Source: Methanobacteriota archaeon (GTDB lineage Archaea; Thermoplasmatota; Thermoplasmata; SG8-5). From it: DNA of 42,267 nt. The stretch spans positions 1 to 42,267 of the forward strand of contig DAOVAY010000003.1 in NCBI GenBank assembly GCA_030670795.1. The letters are read 5' to 3'. Below, one piece after another: positions 9,121 to 16,309 of this stretch. The notes beneath the pieces were generated by a model. The model ran no database searches. It was not told the origin of the DNA and was given only the letters and a program-made list of their open reading frames with translations. The position numbers and the translations under genes were made by a program. Numbering within the stretch: the first letter of the stretch is position 1; each line of letters opens with the position of its first letter.

Positions 9121-10154
9121 TAACCCGCCCCCGCTTCGCTGGTAACCACATCTACGTGTGCTGTAGTCAACGTTAGTTTCGAAATAGAATCCGGATTTAT
9201 CCTTAAACTTACCTGCCATATCTTATCTAAGGGATTGGTGAAGTCTACTTCTTTGGATTCAATGTAATAATCATCACCGCCGGGGCCGATGGTATTCGGT
9301 CCGAAGCTCATGCCAATTGACGACAAAGTCTGGTTGAAACTGTTGTTCCAGGCCCCAGCATAACGGGTTGTATGATTGATATAAAGGTATGTTTGGGCGC
9401 CGTTAGAATCCGTGTTTGTGACATTTGTGTATGTTGTGGATGCTACAGCTCTGAGAATCGTCTGAATCCCTCTGGTTCCATAGCCCACGTATGTGTTATC
9501 ATCGCCTCTCAGGTCAACCTGCGCGTAGGCGATTTCGAAACGATTCCCTGCGGTACGCTGGACGATCAGCTGGGGATTGCTTTTCATATATTCCCCATCA
9601 GCCTGTCTCAGGATAATGGCATCGTTCTCGTATGCTAATGTTTGCGGTACAAAATACCTGTTCGGTGCTTCTAAAAGTATAGAGCCGCCCAATGTACTAC
9701 CTAGTTGTGGGGAACGGAAATCTATTATATTGGAACCCGCCGCACCGCCGACATCGAAGCTGAAACTAACATTATTGTAACTGCGATAACTGTAAACACC
9801 CAGGTATCCCGGAGTGGCAGATGCAAATATGGGTATTCCGTTTGCACCTAGCGTGACTGGAGTGTAGATAGAAACCGGTGAGCTTCCTTTGAGGGTTCCA
9901 ACCAGTATCTGCATGTCAATGGCCTGTTTCAGATTGCTGAACTGCCCGTATGCGATATTCATGTGGGATGATTCGTTTTCCTCCATCCAGACAGGGACAT
10001 ATTGATTAGTGAACATCGAAAGAAACGCAAGGAAGACCATGAGAGCCATAATTGTTCCAACTGTGGACGCCACTCCCTCATCATTCCATCTCTTATGCGG
10101 TTTAATACAATGACGATTTCCTCTGTCTCTCTTTTTCAGAAATGTAAAACGCAT
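9120..10154 (-). CDS. Archaeal type IV pilin-like secreted protein
   Basis: First gene of the operon. A basic N-terminus (KKRDRGNRHCIKPHKRW) is followed by DEG and the hydrophobic stretch VASTVGTIMALMVFLAFLSMF, the layout of an archaeal class III (type IV pilin) signal. A prepilin peptidase would cut after the Gly of DEG. The rest, about 290 residues, is Ser/Thr/Asn/Gly-rich beta structure, larger than a typical major pilin, so it may be a minor or tip pilin; some archaeal homologues of this size are left unnamed. Two ATGs are possible. The one at 10154 has GAGG 8 nt upstream; the one at 10160 is only 2 nt from it, so 10154 is preferred. No prepilin peptidase and no second, short major pilin lies in the window. 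Confidence 0.75.
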   Translation of the reverse strand: MRFTFLKKRDRGNRHCIKPHKRWNDEGVASTVGTIMALMVFLAFLSMFTNQYVPVWMEENESSHMNIAYGQFSNLKQAIDMQILVGTLKGSSPVSIYTPVTLGANGIPIFASATPGYLGVYSYRSYNNVSFSFDVGGAAGSNIIDFRSPQLGSTLGGSILLEAPNRYFVPQTLAYENDAIILRQADGEYMKSNPQLIVQRTAGNRFEIAYAQVDLRGDDNTYVGYGTRGIQTILRAVASTTYTNVTNTDSNGAQTYLYINHTTRYAGAWNNSFNQTLSSIGMSFGPNTIGPGGDDYYIESKEVDFTNPLDKIWQVSLRINPDSISKLTLTTAHVDVVTSEAGAG

Positions 10155-10191
10155 GACCATATCCTCACTCAGTTAATGCCCCAATTAATGC

Positions 10192-10208
10192 TAAATATAT
10201 ATATATAA
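10192..10208 (-). promoter_or_regulatory. TATA box of the pilus operon
   Basis: An alternating A/T run (TATATATATATATTTA on the minus strand) is centred near 10200. That predicts a transcript start near 10174, 14-20 nt upstream of the first pilin ATGs and just before the GAGTGAGG ribosome-binding sequence. Confidence 0.5.
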
Positions 10209-10300
10209 CTGTCGCTGGTATCAAGATATTCAAAGTCGTTTACATAAGATAAAACGATATGATATACAAATAAAAAATCACAATTGCTTAGAGCCACAGT

Positions 10301-10310
10301 TTTATTAATT
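10301..10310 (+). promoter_or_regulatory. TATA box of the zinc-ribbon/TPR gene
   Basis: TTTATTAATT is centred near 10305, which predicts a start of transcription around 10331. That lies between the two possible ATGs and favours the second (10337) as a nearly leaderless start. Confidence 0.4.
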
Positions 10311-10315
10311 TCAAA

Positions 10316-10981
10316 ATGAATATACTCTCAGGTAGGATGAATAGTTGCGAATTGTGTGGCGCTCAAGCTGAGGACGGGCAGAAAACCTGTCCACGATGTG
10401 GCTTTGAGTTTCCGGAAGTGGTTCGGTCCGATATCAGGGACGAAAAAATACTTGAGCGATATAAAGAGAAACCTCTTGAGACTGTTAAACGAGATTTGAG
10501 AGACAAGTTATCTCAGATGATTTCATACTTCGAAAACGTAGATTTAGGACAAATGGACGTAAACGACTTAACAGCCTTTGTTGACGAAGCTCTGGCTTTC
10601 CTACATGTTCCGGTGACTTTAGGCCTTGGCGATGAGATGAACTTTAATGAACGGGAGGAGATCCTAATACTTGTTACGGTTTCAAAACTAGAGGAAGCAG
10701 ACAATATTTCAGGAAGGCCGCTGGCATCCACAAGGTCTTACATCAGACTGGCAAATGCCCTGAATTGTCTTGGAGAGTGCTCGAGGGCCATGGAGATGAT
10801 AGATAAAGCGCTTTTAAAGGAACCGAACAATATAGATGCCCTTTTTGGAAAAGCCATATTGAATTTTAATGAGAAAAAGTATGAAGAAGCAAAGCGTTAT
10901 CTCGAAAAACTGATGGCCAAGACAGAAGCCCATTCAAAGGCCTTATATCTTGCAGAGATGATAGACCAACTCTCTTCTTAA
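10316..10981 (+). CDS. Zinc-ribbon and TPR protein
   Basis: Small cytosolic protein of 221 residues, or 214 if it starts at the ATG at 10337, which the TATA position supports. The zinc ribbon CELCG...CPRCG comes first (about residues 10-29). A charged helical region follows (30-130). At least two TPR helix pairs end the protein, one around SYIRLANALNCLGECSRAMEMIDKALLKEP and one around DALFGKAILNFNEKKYEEAKRYLEKL. TPRs bind other proteins; no catalytic motif is visible. It is transcribed divergently from the pilus operon, and the other side of that operon carries a membrane protein with the same kind of zinc ribbon. A link to pilus assembly is only inferred. Confidence 0.75.
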   Translation: MNILSGRMNSCELCGAQAEDGQKTCPRCGFEFPEVVRSDIRDEKILERYKEKPLETVKRDLRDKLSQMISYFENVDLGQMDVNDLTAFVDEALAFLHVPVTLGLGDEMNFNEREEILILVTVSKLEEADNISGRPLASTRSYIRLANALNCLGECSRAMEMIDKALLKEPNNIDALFGKAILNFNEKKYEEAKRYLEKLMAKTEAHSKALYLAEMIDQLSS

Positions 10982-10987
10982 TAAAAA

Positions 10988-11181
10988 ATGGAATTTACTG
11001 CTACACCATGCCGAACGCGGGGAATCAACCATGTTGATTCCCTTAAGCAGTAAACACGTTGGCATAAGACAATATGTGTTTCTGCCCAGGCTATTAATGG
11101 CCTGGATGAAGGCTAAGGGCAGTAAGGTAAACAAACAGGCCAGAATCTAAACGCCAGGTCCTTCAGGGTCTGGTAGTTTAC
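10988..11181. other. Non-coding, highly self-complementary stretch: structured RNA or worn IS605-type right end
   Basis: No convincing gene occupies this stretch between the TPR gene and the folC-nth stop codon. It holds a perfect 9-bp stem (10994-11002 with 11046-11054) around a perfect 10-bp hairpin with a 3-nt loop (11020-11029 with 11033-11042). A segment inside the first stem (11008-11017) pairs with 11057-11065 outside it through 9 base pairs and one bulge, so a pseudoknot or an alternative fold is possible. Further hairpins lie at 11082-11122 and 11154-11173, and GTAAAC/GTTTAC (11127-11132 with 11176-11181) closes the last part. The final hairpin followed by TAGTTTAC, plus a 21-codon frame from 10988, are reminiscent of a TnpB tail with an IS605-type right end; that identification is from memory and uncertain. 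Confidence 0.45.
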
Positions 11182-13112
11182 ATTCTAATTTTGTAAATCC
11201 CGGTATCACATAGATGAGCTAGTGGACAGGTTTCACATTTCGGTATAATCGGTTTACAAATCTTTTGACCGTGCCTGACGAACAGCCTATTAACTTCGAG
11301 CCAGTATTTTTTAGGTGTGAAGGCTTTGAGGGCATATTCTGTATGTTCAGGCGTATCCGTTTTCACCAGGCCGATAAGGTTTGTGATTCGATGTACGTGC
11401 GTGTCAACGGCTATTGCCGGTTTCCTGAATCCATAGGCCAGAACACAGTTTGCGGTCTTTCTGCCCACGCCGGGTAATTTGATTAACTCGTCGATGTCAT
11501 CGGGAACCTTGGACTTGTATCTTTCACGGATTATCCTGGCGGTTTCGATGATCTTCTTGGCCTTTTGTTGAGGGAAACCGGCCGATTTTATCAAAGGCTC
11601 AATGTCTTTTGGTTTTGCCTTGGCAAGCTCTTCAGCGCTCCGATACTTCGCAAACAACCGTGTTGATGCCACATGCGTGTTTTCGTCCCGAGTCCTCTGT
11701 GAAAGCATGGTCGATATCAGTACGCGGAACGGGTCTCTGGCTTCTTCGTCCGGTGGCCTCTTTCCACCAGGGTCTCTTCCTGGGTATGCTCCTATCAGGT
11801 ATTCATCTCCCAGTTTCTTCATGATTTCCTTGATTCTCAGCAGTTCTAGATGTGCGGCAGCATCCGAGGCGGTGAATATGGAGCCGGAGATTATCACGGG
11901 TCTTTTCCCGGCCAACTTTAATGCCTTGTCCACGGCTTTTCCAACATCTTTCACGACCGTTATATTTGAGGGAAAGAGCGAGCCCAGTTCTTCGGCAGGC
12001 ATGCCACGGAGGTATGACGGTTCGGTTATCACAATTTCAGAAAAGCATCCCTCCAGTTCGTTCACTATTCCTTTCACGTCTTTATCCTGCAGCACGCCAA
12101 GAACGCCCACCGGCCTTTTTTTGGCAAAGTGTCGTTTCATGTATCTGGCCAATGTTCTGGCACCTCCCGGATTATGCGTTGTGTCTAAAATCACATAAGG
12201 ACCGGTTCTGATAATCTGCAAACGGGCAGGCCAGTGCGTTCGTTCAATACCCGTTCTGATGCCTTTGTTAGAAAAATTAATCCCTGATTTTTCGAGTGCT
12301 CCGACCGAAAGAACCGCCGTGCCTATATTAGAAAGTTGATGTTCGCCGGCCAGTCTTGTTCGCACGTCCGGAACATCATGTGTTTTTGTCTTGATCGAGA
12401 ACGTGCTGCCATAGATGTCCTGTTGGTGAATTTTCACGGTGACCAGTTTCTGAACGGAGAGTAACTCAGATCCCAATTCGTCACACCTTTCCTTGATGAC
12501 CTTCGTGGCGGCCTTGTCGTCAGAGCCCCAGACCGTTGGCACACCTTTCTTTACTATACCGGCTTTTTCGCCTGCTATTTTACCTATGGATTTTCCCAGA
12601 TGCTTCATGTGCTCTCTCGAGACATTTGTTATGACCGCAACCTCCGGAGTTAATACATTGGTCGAGTCCAGACGACCGCCCATACCCACCTCGACCATGG
12701 CAAAGTCTACCTTTCTCCGAGCAAAATGGCGAAATGCCATTGCGGTTGCAGTTTCGAAGAAGGTGCACTGGACATTCTCGCTGGCCAGTTCCTCAACCTT
12801 AACCTTTATACGCTGTATCTCTCTCAAGATTTCCTCCCTTGCCATGGGATAGCCGTTGATGGCAATCCTTTCACCGAACTCCGTAAGGTGGGGAGAGGTA
12901 TAGGTCCCTACTTTATAGCCGGCTGCCATCAGAATATTTGAAATGAACACACAGACCGAACCTTTTCCATTGGTACCGGCCACATGAATTGCTTTGAAAT
13001 CTTCATGAGGGTTTCCGAGGCTGCCGAGCAATGCTTTTGTGTTATCCAAGCCCAGCTTCACGCCGAAATATTGTAAATCATATAGCCAGTTGATGGCCTC
13101 TTCATAGTCCAT
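11178..13112 (-). CDS. folC-nth: Folylpolyglutamate synthase fused to endonuclease III
   Basis: One uninterrupted 644-residue frame encodes two enzymes. Residues 1-425 are FolC, a Mur-ligase-type enzyme that adds glutamate to folate (and perhaps to dihydropteroate): P-loop GTNGKGS at 46-52, EVGMGGRLDSTN near 141, ITNVSREHMKHLG near 161, and the C-terminal ligase domain with LDTTHNP near 309. Residues about 428-644 are a complete Nth-type DNA glycosylase/AP lyase: LISTMLSQRT, the helix-hairpin-helix LPGVGRKTA at 546-554 with catalytic Lys552, VDTHVHRI with catalytic Asp570, and a [4Fe-4S] set Cys619-x6-Cys626-x2-Cys629-x5-Cys635. All hallmark residues of both halves are present. It lies 10 nt downstream of purH and is surely co-transcribed. 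A sequencing artefact is unlikely, because there is no stop or frame change at the junction. Confidence 0.93.
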   Translation of the reverse strand: MDYEEAINWLYDLQYFGVKLGLDNTKALLGSLGNPHEDFKAIHVAGTNGKGSVCVFISNILMAAGYKVGTYTSPHLTEFGERIAINGYPMAREEILREIQRIKVKVEELASENVQCTFFETATAMAFRHFARRKVDFAMVEVGMGGRLDSTNVLTPEVAVITNVSREHMKHLGKSIGKIAGEKAGIVKKGVPTVWGSDDKAATKVIKERCDELGSELLSVQKLVTVKIHQQDIYGSTFSIKTKTHDVPDVRTRLAGEHQLSNIGTAVLSVGALEKSGINFSNKGIRTGIERTHWPARLQIIRTGPYVILDTTHNPGGARTLARYMKRHFAKKRPVGVLGVLQDKDVKGIVNELEGCFSEIVITEPSYLRGMPAEELGSLFPSNITVVKDVGKAVDKALKLAGKRPVIISGSIFTASDAAAHLELLRIKEIMKKLGDEYLIGAYPGRDPGGKRPPDEEARDPFRVLISTMLSQRTRDENTHVASTRLFAKYRSAEELAKAKPKDIEPLIKSAGFPQQKAKKIIETARIIRERYKSKVPDDIDELIKLPGVGRKTANCVLAYGFRKPAIAVDTHVHRITNLIGLVKTDTPEHTEYALKAFTPKKYWLEVNRLFVRHGQKICKPIIPKCETCPLAHLCDTGIYKIRM

Positions 13113-13122
13113 ATCAAGAGCC

Positions 13123-14682
13123 TCAATGTTTGAATTCTCTTATACCGGTGAATAACATAGCCATATCGTGCTCGTTCACCGCTTTAATTACTTCTTTGTC
13201 CCGGATGGAGCCGCCCGGCTGTATAACTGCAGTAATCCCCGCCTTGGCAGCCTCGTCTATTCCGTCCCTGAATGGGAAGAAGGCGTCCGAGGCCATGGCA
13301 CTTCCCTTTGCGTTCTCCCCCGCCTTGAAGCCCGCGATTTTAACCGCATCCACACGGCTCATCTGGCCCGCGCCGATTCCGACGGTCGCGCTGCCCTTGG
13401 CGAACACTATGGAATTGGATTTGACATGTTTAATCACACGCCAGGCATAATCCATGGAAGCCAGTTCGTCCTCGGTCGGCACTCTCTTTGAGGTAACCGG
13501 TAGTTTACTTACGTCCAGATGTTTCAGGTTCCTGTCCTGGACCAGCACCCCGCCAATCACTCTCTTTAAGTCCAGGGAGCTCTCGTCAACAACACCCAGT
13601 TCACCCGTCTCCATGAGTCTGATGTTCTTCTTTTTTGTTAGAATGTCCAGGGTTCCTGGCTCATAGGACGGGGCGATGAGCACTTCCACAAATATCTTGC
13701 TTACCTGTTCGGCAATTCCAATCGGTATTGGACGGTTGACCGCGATAACGCCGCCGAAGGCGGACATTGGGTCAGCGGCCATCGCCAGTTCGTAGGCAGT
13801 CAGAATATCGTCCGCAGATGCTACGCCGCAAGGATTAGTATGTTTCACTATGGTGGCTGTTGGTTGTTCAAAATCCTTGACGAGCTCCAGTGCGTCATTG
13901 ATATCCAGTATATTGTTGAAAGAGAGTGTTTTACCATGAAGCTGCTTGGCGTTTGTTACACATTTTTCTTTCACCCCTGGCTCGTAATAAAAGGCCGAGC
14001 TCTGATGCGGGTTCTCGCCGTATCTCATATCGGCCACTTTTTCAAAATGCAGTAACAGGTCATTGGGATATATATCATCAGAAAACCGTCTTTCAAACTC
14101 GGACATTATGGCCTTGTCATAGGTGCAGGTTCTCAGAAATGCTTTGATTGCCAGTTTCTTCTTTGTTTCGAGGGATATCTCCCCTGTGGAACCCAATTCC
14201 TCGAGGACTGGTTCGTATTGATCCGATGATGTGAGTATGACAATGTTCTCGAAGTTCTTGGCAGCGCTCCTAATCAGAGCGGGACCGCCGATGTCTATGT
14301 TTTCGATAATCTCATCATCGCTGGCACCCTTATTTGAAGCTGTCAGTTCGAATGGATAGAGGTTCACGACAACCATGTCAAAAGGTTCGATTTCCTGAGC
14401 TTTGAGTTCTTCCAGATGCTCGTCAGTTCTTCTTGCCAGCACGCCTCCGTGGATGGCCGGATGTAGAGTTTTGACTCGACCGTCAAGTATCTCCGGGAAG
14501 CCGGTGAGCTCTGACACTCGTGTGATGGGCATCTGTGCCTCATGCAGCTCTTTGAACGTCCCACCAGTGGACACTATTTCAAATCCTTGCTCAACCAGCT
14601 TTTTCGCGAAGTCCACAATTCCCTTCTTGTCATAGACGCTAATCAGCACCCTTTTCTTTCCTTCTGTCAAATCTAGTCCCAA
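13123..14682 (-). CDS. purH: Bifunctional AICAR formyltransferase / IMP cyclohydrolase
   Basis: PurH carries out the last two steps of IMP synthesis: formylation of AICAR by 10-formyl-tetrahydrofolate, then ring closure. Its 519 residues match the bacterial-type bifunctional enzyme. The N-terminal MGS-like cyclohydrolase domain has ISVYDKKG, VSTGGT and DGRVKTLHPAIHGG. The formyltransferase domain has the catalytic Lys-His in IVKHTNPCG near residue 280 and the C-terminal VIQPGGSIRD. The start is TTG at 14682, because no ATG is available before the first conserved motif; a second TTG four codons later is possible. Many archaea use PurP/PurO instead, so this enzyme points to folate-linked purine synthesis, in line with the adjacent folC. 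Confidence 0.95.
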   Translation of the reverse strand: MGLDLTEGKKRVLISVYDKKGIVDFAKKLVEQGFEIVSTGGTFKELHEAQMPITRVSELTGFPEILDGRVKTLHPAIHGGVLARRTDEHLEELKAQEIEPFDMVVVNLYPFELTASNKGASDDEIIENIDIGGPALIRSAAKNFENIVILTSSDQYEPVLEELGSTGEISLETKKKLAIKAFLRTCTYDKAIMSEFERRFSDDIYPNDLLLHFEKVADMRYGENPHQSSAFYYEPGVKEKCVTNAKQLHGKTLSFNNILDINDALELVKDFEQPTATIVKHTNPCGVASADDILTAYELAMAADPMSAFGGVIAVNRPIPIGIAEQVSKIFVEVLIAPSYEPGTLDILTKKKNIRLMETGELGVVDESSLDLKRVIGGVLVQDRNLKHLDVSKLPVTSKRVPTEDELASMDYAWRVIKHVKSNSIVFAKGSATVGIGAGQMSRVDAVKIAGFKAGENAKGSAMASDAFFPFRDGIDEAAKAGITAVIQPGGSIRDKEVIKAVNEHDMAMLFTGIREFKH

Positions 14683-14737
14683 CCTGAGATAGCAATCGGT
14701 TTGATAAACGTTGTGAATGGCGTTGACATTGAACCAG

Positions 14738-14748
14738 ATTTAAATATC
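14738..14748. promoter_or_regulatory. Palindromic TATA element shared by purH and the TPR gene
   Basis: ATTTAAATAT lies midway between two divergent genes. Its TTTAAA core reads as a TATA box on either strand. It predicts transcript starts about 35 nt before the purH TTG and about 16 nt before the ATG at 14785. Confidence 0.4.
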
Positions 14749-14784
14749 CAAATCGCCTTTACCCCCTCGTGAGAGGGATATAGG

Positions 14785-16293
14785 ATGGCTCAGGATTTTC
14801 CACACCTCAGGGGAATGATCGTTTTGACTTCAACGTTCGCCGTCGGAAGCATAAGGGGTAAAAGTGCCACTAAGTTGATTTCCAGCGGGAATGACCACTA
14901 TCGCAAAGGCGAGTTGGGGGAGGCAATAAGATGTTATAACCAGGCCATACAGCTGGAACCGGAAAACTCGATTGCCTGGAACAATAAAGGATTGATACTG
15001 GCCATCGCCGGAAGGTTTGAAGAGGCGCTTGCCGCTCACTCGAAAGCGGTAGAAATTGATGTGGACTATGTTGACGCCATATCAAATATGGGAATGGCCT
15101 ATGCAAAGATGGATAAGTATGACGAAGCGTTGACATACTACAACAAGGCTCTGGAGAAGCGACCGGACCATGAAATCGCATGGAATAACAAGGGCAATCT
15201 TCTTGCGAAGATGGAAAAACATGAGGAAGCCATCAAATGCTACGAAAAGGCGCTTCAAATAAATCCCAACTACCTGGCAGCGATGAACAACAAGGCTGTG
15301 GGCCTTAATCACCTGAAAAAATTCGACGAAGCCATAACGATATTAAACAAGGTTTTAAAGGCCAGGCCAGCCTTCCCGGAAGGTTGGTATGTAAAGGGGA
15401 AAGCCTACATCGGCATGAGCGAGTTCGAGAAGGCCATAGTTTGTCTCGAGCGGGCTTATAGGCTGGATAAGGAATTTCACCAGGCCAAGAAGGCGTTGGA
15501 TGTTCTGAAAAAGAGATTGGTACAGCCGCCCGGAAAGAAGGCTGCACGCGCAAAGAAAAAGGCTCAAAAACCGAAAGACCTTGAAGAGATAAAGAAGAAG
15601 ATAGAAGCCGACATCATGGAAGTGGGTGAGGAGCTGGACGTGTTGGAGGATGAATTCCATACTGAGGAGCATCTCACAAAAGACGAGTCCACGACTTTAA
15701 AGCATCTCTCCGATGACCCGATATCTAAAACCGGGCTCAAAAAGGACCTGGGCAACCGGCTGAGCAAACCCGCCATGGAAAGGGCTCTAGAGGGCTTGGA
15801 AAGAAAAGGTCTGGTCACCTCCCAGAAATCGGGCCGCGGAATCACTTATACAAAAACAGAGGCCCTCGGCGCAATCGAGGAAGAAATCATTGAAGAGCCG
15901 ACAAAGAAAGGCGTGAAAGAAGAAAGCGCACTCGGAAACTTCCATGAATTAGTCGATGACGGCAGAAAGCTCACCGACAAAGGCAGGCACAAGGAGGCGT
16001 TATCCAAGTTCAGACGGGCCCTGATAATAAACCCGTACGGCGAGATGGCCATCTGCCTGAAAGCCCAGGCCCATTACGAGCTTGGAGATAGAGATAAGGC
16101 AATAAACACGATATCTCAGATTCTCAACAAGAACCCAACCTTTATACCTGCCTGGTTCACATTAGCGAACGTCGCGTTCAAGCACGGCGAATACCAGGAC
16201 GCGGCAGACTGTTTCAGAAAGATACTCGAAATTCAGCCTGACAACGCAGAGGCAAAGAAGGGCCTGGAGAAGTGTGAGAAGGGATCCGGGTAG
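14785..16293 (+). CDS. TPR / winged-helix / TPR protein
   Basis: Protein of 502 residues with no signal peptide. Residues about 30-240 hold six TPR units with the classic W-N-N-K-G and A-x-x-x-Y/F-x-K-A-L-x-x-x-P pattern. Residues 245-290 are a Lys/Arg- and Glu-rich coiled coil. Residues about 300-365 resemble a winged-helix DNA-binding domain (ESTTLKHLSDDPISKTGLKKDL, then ALEGLERKGLVTSQKSGRGITY with the wing). Residues 385-500 hold three more TPRs. Archaeal proteins of this type are usually unnamed; a role as a scaffold or transcription regulator is an inference. AGAGGGATATAGG just upstream of the ATG serves as ribosome-binding site. It converges on the subtilase gene, with 16 nt between the stops. 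Confidence 0.8.
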   Translation: MAQDFPHLRGMIVLTSTFAVGSIRGKSATKLISSGNDHYRKGELGEAIRCYNQAIQLEPENSIAWNNKGLILAIAGRFEEALAAHSKAVEIDVDYVDAISNMGMAYAKMDKYDEALTYYNKALEKRPDHEIAWNNKGNLLAKMEKHEEAIKCYEKALQINPNYLAAMNNKAVGLNHLKKFDEAITILNKVLKARPAFPEGWYVKGKAYIGMSEFEKAIVCLERAYRLDKEFHQAKKALDVLKKRLVQPPGKKAARAKKKAQKPKDLEEIKKKIEADIMEVGEELDVLEDEFHTEEHLTKDESTTLKHLSDDPISKTGLKKDLGNRLSKPAMERALEGLERKGLVTSQKSGRGITYTKTEALGAIEEEIIEEPTKKGVKEESALGNFHELVDDGRKLTDKGRHKEALSKFRRALIINPYGEMAICLKAQAHYELGDRDKAINTISQILNKNPTFIPAWFTLANVAFKHGEYQDAADCFRKILEIQPDNAEAKKGLEKCEKGSG

Positions 16294-16309
16294 TGCGGTA
16301 ATCTATTCC

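Noticed and set aside
9121-9219. N-terminal extension of the first pilus ATPase
   Set aside because: These codons lie wholly inside the pilin-like gene, and the TAATG stop/start overlap at 9120 gives a better start.
10192-10208. AT dinucleotide run as a microsatellite repeat
   Set aside because: It is short and placed exactly where the pilus operon TATA is expected.
11031-11149. Small plus-strand frame of 39 codons (MLIPLSSKHVG...) in the structured stretch
   Set aside because: It starts in a hairpin loop, has no ribosome-binding site and resembles no family I know; the strong base pairing explains the stretch better.
10988-11181. RNase P, SRP RNA or tRNA
   Set aside because: No conserved RNase P P4 sequence, no SRP domain IV motif and no tRNA T-loop were found in it.
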